A DNA stretch of 64,000 bases from Inia geoffrensis. Taxonomy: Eukaryota; Chordata; Mammalia; Artiodactyla; Iniidae. The DNA is taken from NCBI GenBank assembly GCA_036417435.1, contig CM070901.1:11196001-11260000 (forward strand), read 5' to 3'. The notes under the pieces are model-generated. The model was not told where the DNA came from. It searched no databases and saw only the letters and a list, made by a program, of their open reading frames with translations. A program made the translations under genes and the position numbers. This document shows, piece by piece, positions 33,794 through 44,728 of the stretch; within the stretch, counting starts at the first letter, position 1, and every line of letters starts with the position of its first letter.

Positions 33794-34847
33794 GGTTTTT
33801 TTTTTCTTTTTTTTTTTCTTCCCTCTTGCATCTCCCTCCCTCCCTCCCTCCCTATCCCACCCCTCCAGTGGTCACAAAGCACCGAGCCGATATCCCTGTG
33901 CCAAGCGGCTGCTTCCCACTAGCTATCTACCTTACGTTTGTTAGTATATATATGTCCATGCCCCTCCCTCGCCCTCTCATAGTTCATCCCTCCCCTTCCC
34001 CATATCCTCAAGTCTGTTCTCCAGTAGGTCTGTGTCTTTATTCCTGTCTTACCCCTAGGTTCTTCATAACATTTTTTTTTTCTTAAATTCCATATATATG
34101 TGTTAGCATACGGTATTTGTCTTTCTCTTTCTGACTTACTTCACTCTATGACAGACTCGAGGTCTATCCACCTCATTACAAATAGCTCAATTTCGTTTCT
34201 TTGTATTGCTGAGTAATATTCCATTGTGTATATGTGCCACATCTTCTTTATCCATTCATCTGACGATGGGCACTTAGGTTGTTTCCATCTCTGGGCTATT
34301 GTAAATAGAGCTGCAATGAACATTTTGTTACATGACTCTTTTTGAATTTTGGTTTTCTCAGGGTATATGCCCAGTAGTGGGATTGCTGGGTCATATGGTA
34401 GTTCTATTTTTAGTTTTTTAAGGAACCTCCATACTGTTCTCCACAGTGGCTGAACCAACTCACATTCCCACCAGCAGTGCAAGAGGGTTCCCTTTTCTCC
34501 ACACCCTCTCCAGCATTTATTGTTTCTAGTTTTTTTGATGATGGCCATTCTAACTGGTGTGAGGTGATACCTCATTGTAGTTTTGATTTGCATTTCTCTA
34601 ATGATTAATGATGTTGAGCATTCTTTCATGTGTTTGTTGGCAGTCTGCATATCTTCTTTGGAGATATGTCTATTTAGGTCTTCTGCCCATTTTTGGATTG
34701 GGTTGTTTGTTTTTTTGTTATTGAGCTGCATGAGCTGCTTGTAAATTTTGGAGATTAATCCTTTGTCAGTTGCTTCATTTGCAAATATTTTCTCCCATTC
34801 TGAGGGTTGTCTTTTAGTCTTGTTTATGGTTTCCTTTGCTGTGCAAA
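33794..34847 (-). mobile_element. 5'-truncated LINE-1, nested antisense
   Basis: A 1.05-kb L1 3' fragment on the minus strand, with its T-rich tail at 33796-33820, 3' UTR, and the last part of ORF2. The target-site duplication cattatattg is present at 33784-33793 and 34848-34857. The sequence is very close to copies 1 and 2 (for example the ctccctccctccctatccc block at 33830-33860), so it belongs to the same young family. It landed inside an older plus-strand L1. Confidence 0.95.
34083..34847 (-). pseudogene. LINE-1 ORF2 C-terminal part, open but truncated
   Basis: The ORF2 C-terminus, including the cysteine-containing region ([19 protein letters not shown], with the Cys/His spacing of the L1 C-terminal motif) and the [12 protein letters not shown] segment. 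The frame stays open from the 5' truncation point to a premature stop at 34141; the family's normal stop corresponds to 34083-34085. Upstream, the frame continues without interruption into flanking DNA to an ATG at 35046, giving a 301-codon chimera. Confidence 0.85.
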
Positions 34848-34857
34848 CATTATATTG

Positions 34858-35470
34858 TTTTAGTACAGATATAAGAAATATTATTAATAATGTAGAAATA
34901 TATAGACATATATCAGTATATTTAAATGTGTGACAAAGGTGGAATTTCATTACATGAAATAAAAAAGGTGTTTCAGCTAATAAATGTGATGGTATTGCTG
35001 AGTGCCAGTTAAAAAGAAGATAAAAGGCTCCCATGTTACAATACAATTTAATATAAATACCAAAATGACTTAAGGAATTAATTTTTTTTTAAAAAAACTT
35101 ACAAGATAGGGAACTACATATACACTGTGGGGGTAAGGAACACCTCTCTATCCCATAGGTAACAAAAGAAAAAATAGGTATATTTTTCCATATTAAAAAT
35201 TAACTTCTATGACAAAAAATAAGAAAAATCCAACTCAAATTATAGACAAAATTTTCTTATTTAGAAAACAAAAATCTTAAACTAAAACATTTTGAAAATT
35301 TGACAGACTATAAAAATTTGCAGAAAAAAACAGCAATATATGTATGAAAATAATCTCCAGTTTATTAGTGGTCAGTGAAATGCAAAGTTTGCAAAAATAT
35401 CTACACTTATTAATTGGTTGATATTAACAGGATGATGGTTAAAGATAATAAATCAACAGATATTATCTAT
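34858..35470 (+). mobile_element. Ancient L1 ORF2 fragment (right of nested L1)
   Basis: Continuation of the 33640-33783 piece: tgtgacaaaggtggaatttc, ccatgttacaatacaattta, ataaataccaaaatgactt, and then A-rich L1 3' sequence. The reading order across the nested L1 is uninterrupted, showing that one older element was split. The right boundary is uncertain. Confidence 0.55.
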
Positions 35471-35699
35471 CAGTTTTTGGTAAGTGCTAAGAAGAGTAAG
35501 TCACAGTAAGGAGTGAGAAGAGAGATTTGTTTTGTTTTGTTTTTAGATAATGTAGTCAGAAATAGCCTCTCCAAATAGGAAGGGAATGGGGTAGTAGCAG
35601 TGACACCCTGCCAAGTGGGGCTCTGGCCACTCGTGACGACCCATTATGAAGACGAAATAAACCCGAGAACTCTGCCATCTTTGTTAAAAATGAGATTAG

Positions 35700-35919
35700 T
35701 GGGCTTCTCTGGTGGCGCAGTGGTTGAGAGTCCGCCTGCCGATGCAGGGGACACGGGTTCGTGCCCCGGTGCAGGAGGATCCCACGTGCCGTGGAGCGGC
35801 TGGGCCCTTGAGCCATGGCCGCTGAGCCTGCGCGTCAGGAGCCTGTGCTCCGCAACGGGAGAGCCCATAACAGTGAGAGGCCCGCGTACCGCAAAAAAAA
35901 AAAAAAAAAAAAAAAAAAA
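35700..35919 (+). mobile_element. CHR-family SINE with long A tail
   Basis: A complete short cetacean copy: head gggcttctctggtgg, A box tggcgcagtgg, B box gggttcgtgcccc, body to gaggcccgcgtaccgc, then a pure A run of about 27 bases (35893-35919). The imperfect target-site duplication is atgagattag (35690-35699) against atgattag (35919-35926). A long homogeneous A tail usually means a recent insertion, so this is probably among the youngest SINEs in the window. Confidence 0.94.
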
Positions 35920-36072
35920 TGATTAGCTACTGAAAAGTTTCATTGTGTTTAAACAGCACTCCTTCAGTAAAAGGTCAAATAAGCCTTACTTTTGCCAAAA
36001 AAGAGGTGTGATTACTTGTTTTTCTGGAGGCCAAATGCATCATCATTATGATTTAAGTTGTTAAACAATAAT

Positions 36073-36440
36073 GGGGACTTCTCTGGTGGCTCAGTGGTTA
36101 AGAATCCGCCTGCCAATGCACCGGACAAGGGTTCAAGCCGTGGTACGGGAAGATCCCACATGCCACAGAGCAGTTAAGCCCGTGTGGCACAACTACTGAG
36201 CCTGTGCTCTAGAGCCCACAAGCCACAACTACTGAGCCCGCACGCTACAACTACTGAAGCCCTAGCACCTAGAGCCTGTGCTCCGCAACAAGAGAAGCCA
36301 CCGCAATGAGAAGCCCGTGCACCGCATCTATGATTAGCCCCGGACTCGCCAGAACTAGAAAAAGCCCGCACGCAGCAACGAAGACCCAACACAGCCAAAA
36401 ATAGATAAATTAAATAAATAAATAAAATAAGTTTAAAATA
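36073..36440 (+). mobile_element. Long CHR-2 type SINE
   Basis: The longer relative of the short SINEs. The tRNA-like head is gggacttctctggtggctcag, followed by several copies of a cacaactactgagcc word (36186-36255), the block ctccgcaacaagagaagcc, caacgaagacccaacac, and a taaataaata tail (36405-36430). This is the form shared by whales, hippos and ruminants, and it is more diverged than the short copies here. No clean target-site duplication could be fixed. Confidence 0.9.
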
Positions 36441-37274
36441 ATAATAAGGCAAGTAGTTATCTGAGAGAGGTGTAAATATAAAAATTGAAGGCCTTGAGGT
36501 GGCAGCTAGCTTGACGATTTCCAAGGAGACTAGTATGACCAGAACAGATCATGCAGCTGAGAAAGATGTGAAAACTGAGACCAGAGGAAACAGGCAGACT
36601 CACATTGGCCTTGGAGAACATGGAAAGGACTTAACATTGAAGGCCTTGGTGGATTTGTAGTGAAGTAATGGCAAGGTGGGCTTAGCTTTATCATTAAGTG
36701 AAAAAGGCAAGTGACAAAGCAAAAGGGTAAAATAATATCTTACTACTTCTTTATAAAAATGTACAAGAAAATAAATGGAATCCCTCCAAATGTGTGTGTG
36801 TGGTTGGTATGACCTTCCAGGCTTCTGGTCTTGCTGCCACAGGTCTATGTCATTTGTCACAGTGAGATTGTATTCTCTGTGTAATTTTAAAATCATCCAA
36901 AAACGATGAGGATGAAGAAAGTTTAAATATTATCAACCATAATTATAGTTGAACAAGAAGTATAGTAAAGCACAAAATATTAAAAGGATAATTAATTCAG
37001 AATCTTGGCTGTAATTTGAAAGGATAATATAGGGAAATGGCCTTTACAGTTAAAATAAACAATTATATTTTTATGTTAAGTATTTATATAATGCTAACTA
37101 TAGTGTACCACCTTTCAGGAATCATATACTTAATCTCTAAAAATCAACTTAAATCATCTATAGAGCCTCGAATTTGCAATTAGTTTAAAAGTCCTAAATT
37201 TCTGAGATTAGTGGTACAAAATCAACATTTTATGCTCTCTGACTTGGCATTTGCACACAGTATTCTTTGTTCTA
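36441..37274. other. Unassigned DNA
   Basis: No repeat recognised. A 98-codon minus frame (36600-36896) lacks a recognisable domain. Confidence 0.45.
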
Positions 37275-37400
37275 CCATCAGGAAAATGAGAATGATATTC
37301 ATCTGTCTCATGGGATTGATGTATGGATTAATTAGATAATGTTTATAAAATATTTTGAAGATTAAAAGTGTTAAGTATTATTATGCTTATTACTTCACCA
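37275..37400 (+). mobile_element. MIR fragment
   Basis: The order caggaaaatgagaatgatattc, ctgtctcatgggattgatg, tggattaattagataatg, aagtgttaagtattatt parallels the MIR 3' half (consensus words: tgtaaaatggggata, cctcatagggttg, aggattaaatgaga). Diverged, ends uncertain. Confidence 0.5.
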
Positions 37401-39427
37401 CTGATTCATCTGTGTTCCTAAAGGACTTAATCTATTACTTGGCTGGCAATCAACATTTCAAATCATCCAGCCACTGAAAATAGCTTCATTTCTTAGTAGA
37501 CTGAGCCTAACATAGTTTCCTTTGAAATTGTTTCACTAAATAACAAGTCCTTTTACCCAGTTTGATACCATCGCCTTAGAATACTATTTACTCAGATTTC
37601 AAGTACCTTAAATTATTCCTCCAGTGATTAATTAATCTTGTCTAATAAATATTACTTTAGCATAATGTCTATGGAAGCATAATCAGACAATTTCAAAGGA
37701 TTTTCAAGGAAACCTGTGAATTTTAAAGCTATCTTTTAATAAAATACTGCATTTATTCATTATCTTATTATGGAGATATTTACAAGTAATTTCTTCAAAT
37801 TTTAATTTAGATAGAAATCCTGTCTTCATTCCCAAAGATAACCATGTCTCCAGCAAACCTCCCTCATTTATTCCTAAACTCATTCAAATATATATATCTT
37901 GAATTAAGATATATATCTTAATTCTATCCCAGGCATTTTTAGGTGGGCTTTAGACAATATTTTAGAGTCTACATTAATGGCAAGAAACTGCACAAAATTT
38001 GGAAAGAATATTACAAAAACTGTAAAAATAATGATATAGACAATATTCAGTAATCTCTCACGTTATACAAGAAAATGGGGTCAAACTTATGATGCATTTA
38101 TAACAGCTGAACGTAACACTGTATGAATGTCAAAAATAAATCCAGATTGAAGATACTTTGGGATTTTTTTCCCTAAAATGAAAAAGATTTAATATAAGTC
38201 CACATTAGTTAAAATCCACAACATTTCTGCCATCCCTTAACATAGCATCCATTTTTAGAGCATCCATATTCATTTTAATTGATATATGTATAATTGATTA
38301 TTTCTGTTTGCGTTTCCAAGGTTTACAATTTGAAAGTATTATTGAAGAAGAAACATAGATACTGATTATCTCTTCAATATTACTATCTCTCTATTAAACA
38401 ACTTTTTCGTACATTTAACTTAAAGTTATACTGCAGTTGTAAGAGTAACTGGCAGCATGTTATCTGTTAAAGGAATATGTGCTCATCAGCAAACTCCATT
38501 TCGGGTGTGTTTAGTAAAGTGTATCAAACTAGTATTAACACATTAGGAATACAATATACTTTACTATGACAGTGTGCAGTAAATAAATATACAGCCTGTT
38601 ATTTACAAAGACAATATCTGTTAATAGACTCTAGATCCACAATGGCACATAAAGTAGAAAACAAGAATTCACATCTATTTTTAGGTTAATTGAAAGTTTT
38701 ATGGATATTGATTGTTAAATTTCTGTAATGGAAAGCAAAAGTGACTAGCATGTAAGATTAGAAAATAATCATTATTAAGTGTACATTACAAAGACTTGAA
38801 AACAAAATAGGATATGTTATTTAGGGTAATGTTGTAATAGGCTTTTATAGATTTTAATAAGCTCTCCAGTTATATTTTAAATGAGGTTATAGCATTACAA
38901 AACCACGGGAATATTGTCAAGATGGTAGAATGCTCAGGGAATGGTAGTAGTCTATAAAGATTCAATTAAAGATTCACTTAGAATACACATATAATAAAGG
39001 ACAGAGTTTGGGAAACATCAACCTTTAAGGGAAAAGAACAGTAGAGAAACTAATTAAGGGAAATGAGAAATAATGGCCACCAAAATGGTGTTGAATTAGT
39101 TACCACAAAGTTGCAAGACAGAAAAGTAATTTGAAGAAGTGGGTAGTGGTTAATGGTGTCTAATGGTCCAGAAAAAGCCAATCATATAATCTATACACAG
39201 ATTTTTAAATGAAACATAATTGGTGACTTGCAGTAAACATTCAGTTTTGAAGTGAGGAGGGAAAGGGAAAATAGGCTGCTCATGGCATAGGAATAGGAAG
39301 AGAATTAAATGGACAAGAGAATGTACTATAGGTGAGGAAGTAGAGGCAATAAGCATAGACCACTTTTCAAAATATGTCACTGAACAAGAGAGTTAAGATA
39401 GTGTGGTCACAGCTATGAAGGACTGAG
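37401..39427. other. 2-kb unassigned AT-rich interval
   Basis: Contains a 24-bp perfect palindrome at 37901-37924 (see separate entry) but no recognised repeat or gene. Open frames are at chance length. Confidence 0.45.
37901..37924. repeat. Perfect 24-bp palindrome
   Basis: The half-site gaattaagatat is followed immediately by its complement atatcttaattc. The surrounding text (tatatatatctt upstream) extends the AT-rich symmetry loosely. No transposon ends are recognised. Confidence 0.9.
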
Positions 39428-39724
39428 TGTAATGCTTAATTCTATGTGTCAACTTGACTGCTCCAGGATGCCCAGATATCTTGTTAAACATGATTTCTGG
39501 GTGTGTATGTGAGGGTGTTTGTAGAAGAAATTAGCAATTGAATTGGCAAACTGAGTAAAACAGGTGCTTTCCCCAAACTATATCACTGTCCGTCCTGGGT
39601 TTCCAGCTTGCAGATGGTAGAACACGGGATTTAGCCTGCATAACTGGATAAGCCAACACCTTGACAGATAATAAAAGTATTATAAGGTACTGTTCTGTTC
39701 TTTGGAGAACCCTGACTAATATAG
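39428..39724 (+). repeat. ERV-L 5' LTR, internally deleted
   Basis: About 300 bp, from tgtaatgcttaattctatgtg to gagaaccctgactaatatag. Compared with the 3' LTR it lacks the middle section (the part with gggcctgaacagaac and ggagaattccc). A shared word, tccagcttgcagatg, lies at 39603-39617 and again in the 3' LTR near 43766. Confidence 0.8.
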
Positions 39725-39921
39725 ATTTTGGTATTGAGAGTAGTTCCAGAGGAACAGAATTTTAAAGATGAGGCTTTCCAAATTGGATTTTCTGGAGTTG
39801 GCCCTCTAACCTGATGTAAAGACACAAGTGACTTTATTTATAGCAATAAAGAGAACTCTGATAGTCCATAACATTCATGGTGGGATTTGTCAGTAGAGGT
39901 ATGCAAATACCTGCATTATTA

Positions 39922-40122
39922 TTATTTTTTTTTTGTATGCGGGCCTCTCACTGTTGTGGCCTCTCCCGTTGCGGAGCACAGGCTCCGGACGCGCAGGCTC
40001 AGCGACCATGGCTCACGGGCCCAGCCGCTCCGCGGCATGTGGGATCTTCCCGGACCGGGGCACGAACCTGTGTCCCCTGCATCGGCAGGTGGACTCTCAA
40101 CCACTGCGCCACCAGGGAAGCC
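39922..40122 (-). mobile_element. CHR-family SINE inside the ERV
   Basis: A complete antisense short SINE with T run (A tail) at 39925-39934, GC-rich body and gggcttccctggtgg head (complement of 40108-40122). The perfect 18-bp target-site duplication caaatacctgcattatta lies at 39904-39921 and 40123-40140. Insertion into the ERV leader shows that the provirus is the older of the two. The antisense strand of the SINE is open for 86-117 codons in three plus-strand frames. Confidence 0.96.
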
Positions 40123-40394
40123 CAAATACCTGCATTATTACTCCTAATCAACCACTTGTAAGAAGCAAGAAGCTGGGTGAAAGTATATATGACATTTTTA
40201 AACATTTTTCAAAAACTAATAAATATAGTAAGTTTGGCTGGTTCACACCAATTGTCACTGGACAAAATAATGAAAGGAAAGGATAAACTCAGGGATTAAA
40301 ATTCCCAGCTCATGTACTGTGTAAATTACCTGATTCTACATAGCCCTGAAGTAGACTTTCTTGTAGATGCACACCTGAAATTGCTGAAAATCGC

Positions 40395-42960
40395 ACACAG
40401 CTCAGCTCTCCAGAACTATGTCATAATTTAGTTCATAGGGATTTTGATTGTCATTCTCTTCCACAAGATACCACACTAGTCCATTACATTGATAACGTTA
40501 TGCTGATTGGACCTAGTGAGCAAGGAGTAGCAACTACTTTAGACTTATCAGTAAGACACTTGTGTGTCATGAGATGGGCAATAAATCCAACTACAGTCTA
40601 GGAGCCTTTTACCTCAGTGAAATTTCTAGGGGTCCAGTAGTGTGAGGCAGTTCAAGATATCCTTTCCAAGATGAAGAATAAGTTGGTGTACCTGCCACTC
40701 CTACAACCAAAAAGTAGGCACAATACTTATGGACCGGTTTGGATTTGGAAAGCAACGTATTCCCCATTTGGATATTAACTCCAGCCCAATACTGAGTGAC
40801 CTGTGAAGTTGCGAGTTTTGAGTGGGGTCCAGAAGACAGGCAAGCTCTGTATTAGATATGTTCTATTGTGAAGGCTACTCTGGCACTTGGGCCATAATAT
40901 CGAGCAGACTTAATGGTGCTTAAAGTGTCCATGGCAGACAGGGATGCTGTTTGGAGCTTTGTTAAGCCCCTATAATAAATTTCAGTGCAGGCCCTTAGGA
41001 TGTGAGGGAAAGATATGCCATCCCCTGTGGGTCACTATTCTCCTTTTGAGAAACAGGTCTTGGCTTGCTACTGGGCTTTACTAGACACTGAACACTTAGC
41101 CATGGGCCATCAAGTTACCATGTGACCTGAGCTGCCCATCATGACCTGGGTGTTATCTGAGAAATCAAGCCATACATTTTGGCATGAATAGCCATACTCA
41201 AATGGAAGCATGATTGGGTCTGAGCAGGACATTAAGGTACCAGTAAGTTCCATGAAGTAGTGTAAATGCCCATGGTCGCCCTCCTTGCTACACTGCCTTT
41301 CTCTCTCCCAATCTGTACCTATGGCCTCATGGGATGTTCCCTACTATTAATTGACAAGAAAACAAAGACTCAGGCCTGGCTTATACATAGTTCTGTGCCA
41401 TATGCAGTCACTACCAGAAAGTGACAGCTGCTGCCTTACAGCCCCTTTCTAGAACACCACAGAAAGGGAATGGTGAGGGGCAGTCCTCCTAGTGGGCAGA
41501 ACTTTGAGCAGTACACATGGTGGTTCCTTTTACTTGGAAGGAGAAATGACTAGACATGCAATTGTTAGCGGATCCATGGGCTGTGGACAACGTTTGGCTC
41601 GGTGGTCAGGGTCATGAAAGAAATATTTTTGGAAAATTAGTGACAAGGATATTTGGAAAAGACTTTTGAGTATAGACCTCTCCACATGGTCAAAACGCAT
41701 GAAGATACTTGTATCCCATGTGAATATTTACCAAAGGGTGGCATCAACAGAGGAGGATTTTAACAATAAGTGGATAATATGACCCATTCTATGGATACCA
41801 ATTAACCTCTTTCTCAGCCACCTCTGTCATTACCTAATGGGCTTATGAACAGAATGGCCATGGTGGCAGGGATGGAGGTTATGCTTAGGCTCAGCAACAT
41901 GGATTTCTACTCCCAAGGCTGATGGAGCTATGGTCACTACTGAATGCTCAATCTTCCAGCAACTGAGACCAACACTGATTCCCTGATACGGCAAATATCA
42001 CTGGGGTGATTATCCAGCTGCCTAGTAGCAGGGCGATTACAATGGACCACTTCCATCATGGAAAGAGAAGCATTTTGTTCTTACTGGAATATTTATTCTG
42101 GATTTGAATTTGCCTCTCCTGCACACAAGGCCTCTGCGAGAACTACAATCTGTGGACTTACATAGTGCCTTAGCCGCCATCATGGTATTACGCACAGCAT
42201 TGATTCTGATCAAGGAATTCATTTCACAGCACATGAGGTGCAGAAACAGACTCATTCTCATGGAATTCATTGGTTGTACCATGTTTCCCACCAACCTGAA
42301 GCAGGTGGTTTAATAGAATGATAGAATGGCCTTTTGAAGACTCAGTTACAGGGACAGTTAGGTGCAGTCACTTGCAGGGCTGGAGCAAGGGCCTACAGAA
42401 GGCTTTTAATGCTATAAATCAGTTTCCAATATTTGGTACTCTTGCTCCCATAGTCAGGATTCACAGGCCCAGAAATTGCAGAATGGAAATGAGAGTGACA
42501 TCACTCACTATTACTCCCGGTGACCCACTAGCAAAATGTTTATTTTGTGTTTCCAGGATTGTATAATCTGCCGGCCTAGAGAACTTAGTTCCAGGAGACA
42601 CAACAACGATCCCATTGAACTGGAAATTAAGACTGTCACCCAGTCATTTTGGGCTCCCCATGCCTCTGAATCAACAAGCAAAGAAGGAAGGTAAGGCGTT
42701 GGCTGTGGTGAGTGATCCTGACTACCAAAGGGAAATTGGACTACTACTCCGCAATGGAGGTAAGGAAGAGTATGTCTAGGATACAGGAGATCACTTAGGG
42801 TGTCTCTTAGTATTACCATGCCCTGTGATTAAGGTCGCTGGGAAACTACAACAACCCAACACAGGCAGGGCTAATAATGACCCGGATTCTTCAGGAATGA
42901 AGGTATGTGTCAGTCCACCAGGAAAGAACTGTGATTAGCTGAGGTGCTTGTTGAAGGCAA
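40395..42960 (+). pseudogene. ERV-L pol remnant: RT, RNase H, integrase, dUTPase
   Basis: Decayed retroviral polymerase gene. The reverse-transcriptase part starts mid-domain near 40400; its catalytic tetrad is encoded at 40485-40496 and reads Tyr-Ile-Asp-Asn, so the second aspartate is lost. RNase H-like sequence follows at roughly 41300-41780, integrase (His-rich zinc-binding segment near 41850) to about 42540, and a dUTPase-like segment at 42545-42850. Stops and shifts interrupt every domain; the longest open pieces are only 70-80 codons. A dUTPase downstream of integrase is the ERV-L arrangement, as opposed to dUTPase in gag-pro of betaretroviruses. Confidence 0.8.
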
Positions 42961-43084
42961 AGGGTAATTAGAATGGGTAGTAGAAAAAGGTAGCTATAAA
43001 TACCAGCTATGTCCACATGGTTAGTTACAGAAACAAGGACTCTAATTGTCACAAGTATTTCCTTCCTTACCTTGTTATGGAAAC

Positions 43085-43158
43085 GTGTGTGTGTGCGTGT
43101 GTGTGTGTGTGTATGTATTCAATTGTTGTACAAGTATACTATATATGTGTGTGTGTAA
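43085..43158. repeat. (GT)n microsatellite, interrupted
   Basis: (gt)n with single interruptions (gtgtgtgtgcgtgtgtgtg and a shorter gtgtgtgtgt near 43147) inside the ERV 3' internal region, between the dUTPase remnant and the 3' LTR. Confidence 0.9.
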
Positions 43159-43450
43159 ATGCTTTTGTTTCATTTTTGCCTCCTATTCCTTTACCATGTA
43201 ACATAAGATCTTTTGACTTTACATCACAGTATTTAAGTATTGTTAATTTTACATAATAGTTTCTAGGTTATGCGATATCAAGGAAACGACACTCAAGAAC
43301 TTTGCTTCTTTTTCTAGGGAAGTGATCAGTGTGTTTTCAGCTGTACACAGGACATTTATATCATGTTATGACCCTGATAGTGTATCTTTTTGGAGATTAA
43401 GTATGGTTTAAGGAAATATATATCAGTGCCTAGTTGACAAGGGTGGGAAC

Positions 43451-43991
43451 TGTGATGGTTCATTTTATGTTTCAACTTGACTGGACTATGGGATGCCCAG
43501 ATATATCGTTAAATGTTATTTCTGGGTTTGTCTGTGAGGGTTTCTGAAAGAGATTAAAATATAAATTGGTGACCGGATTAAAGCAGATGGCCCTTCCCAA
43601 TGTGCGTGGGTTAATCGAATCCACTGAGGGCCTGAACAGAACAAAAAGGTAGAAGAAGGGAGAATTCCCTCTCTCCGGTTGACTGATTGAGCCGGAACAT
43701 TGATCTTCTGTGCTAAGAAGTCCTGGGTCTCAGGCCATCGAACTATACCACTGACTTTCTCGGGCCTCCAGCTTGCAGATGACACATCACGTGATCTCTC
43801 AGCCCCATAATCACATGATTATAAAACAATGGCTCTATTCTCTGGTAAGAATTATTTCAGTATTGAGAAGGGTTCTAGAAAAAGAGAATTTTAAGGATGA
43901 GCTTTCCAAACTGGGTCTGGGGTTTCTGGAATTGTTTCTTTGATATGTCTCCTATTGGCTCTGTTTTTCTGTAGAACTCTGACTATTACAC
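43451..43991 (+). repeat. ERV-L 3' LTR with embedded leader sequence
   Basis: Starts tgtgatggttcattttatg and holds the complete LTR body, including gggcctgaacagaac, tccagcttgcagatgac and a decayed LTR end at 43825-43856. Then 43857-43937 repeats the sequence that normally lies outside the LTR, just after the 5' LTR (39725-39800): shared words are tattgagaa, agaattttaa and gctttccaaa. A second LTR terminus follows (43946-43990, cctattggctctg to ctgactattaca). Confidence 0.8.
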
Positions 43992-44263
43992 TAAAAGGTA
44001 GTGGTGAGGTAAGCTACTGAATCCGGGGAGACCAGTGCTTTGCCCCACAGGAGCCAAAGGAAAGACATATAGAGAGAAGGTGCAGAAGCAAGGAAGGGAA
44101 AGTATTGACTAGCTAAAGCTTAAAACTTAGTTGACTATGATTGGTTGTCCTTAGTGGTTTGATTTTGTAAACTTGAGGCATTTACAAGCTTAGATATTCA
44201 TTTGCTTATGTAGGCTCTCATGACATTAGAGGCACTGCGGTCTGATGGCTTCCTTGTTTAGTT
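43992..44263. other. Unassigned DNA
   Basis: No repeat recognised between the ERV and the SINE pair. Confidence 0.45.
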
Positions 44264-44275
44264 AATATAACAAGG

Positions 44276-44509
44276 AGCTTCCCTGGTGGCGCAGTGGTTG
44301 AGAGTCTGCCTGCCGATGCAGGGGACACGGGTTTGTGCCCTGGTCCGGGAAGATCCCACATGCCGCGGAGTGGCTGGGCCCGTGAGCCATGGCCGCTGAG
44401 CCTGCGCATCCGGAGCCTGTGCTCTGCAGCGGGAGAGGCCACAGCAGTGAGAGGCCCGCGTACCCACCCCCCAGAAAACAATAATGCAAATAAAAATGAA
44501 ATATTTGGG
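44276..44509 (+). mobile_element. CHR-family SINE, first of a tandem pair
   Basis: A short cetacean SINE with head agcttccctggtgg, A box tggcgcagtgg and a slightly mutated B box (gggtttgtgccc). The body ends at gaggcccgcgtacc (44463), followed by a C-run and an A-rich tail (44475-44509, acaataatgcaaataaaaatg). It is followed directly by a second SINE in the same orientation. The only direct repeat found, aatataacaagg / aatataacacgg (44264-44275 and 44729-44740), flanks the pair as a whole. Confidence 0.92.
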
Positions 44510-44728
44510 GCTTCCCTGGTGGCGCAGTGGTTGAGAGTCCGCCTGCCGGTGCAGGGGACACGGGTTCGTGCCCCGGTCTGGGAGGATCCCACATGCCGCG
44601 GAGCGGCTGGGCCCGTGAGCCATGGCCGCTGAGCCTGCACGTCCAGGGCCTGTGCTCCGCAAGGGGAGAGGCCACAACAGTGAGAGGCCCGCGTAGCGCT
44701 AAAGAAAACAAACAAACAAACAAACAAA
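44510..44728 (+). mobile_element. CHR-family SINE, second of a tandem pair
   Basis: A second copy in the same direction: gggcttccctggtgg head, A box, B box gggttcgtgcccc, body to gaggcccgcgtagcgc, then an (aaac)n tail at 44705-44730. It starts immediately after the A-rich tail of the first copy, and its right end meets the outer copy of the shared duplication. The antisense strand across both SINEs is open in all three frames for 139, 224 and 226 codons. Confidence 0.92.

Larger units (their letters stand above)
39428..43991 (+). mobile_element. ERV-L type endogenous retrovirus, decayed
   Basis: An old class III (ERV-L) provirus in plus orientation. Both LTRs start with the MLT2-like tgtgatggttaattttatgtg word in degraded form, and both carry ggatgcccagatat. 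The internal region has pol, with a dUTPase domain after integrase and no env, an order characteristic of ERV-L. The internal part is only about 3.7 kb: gag, protease and the first part of reverse transcriptase are missing. A SINE (39922-40122) sits in the leader/gag region. No open frame survives. The 3' LTR has an abnormal internal duplication (43857-43990). Confidence 0.85.

Noticed and set aside
44294..44632. tRNA gene suggested by A- and B-box sequences
   Set aside because: These are the internal promoter boxes of tRNA-derived SINEs; no cloverleaf with paired acceptor stem is present and the same sequence recurs throughout the window.
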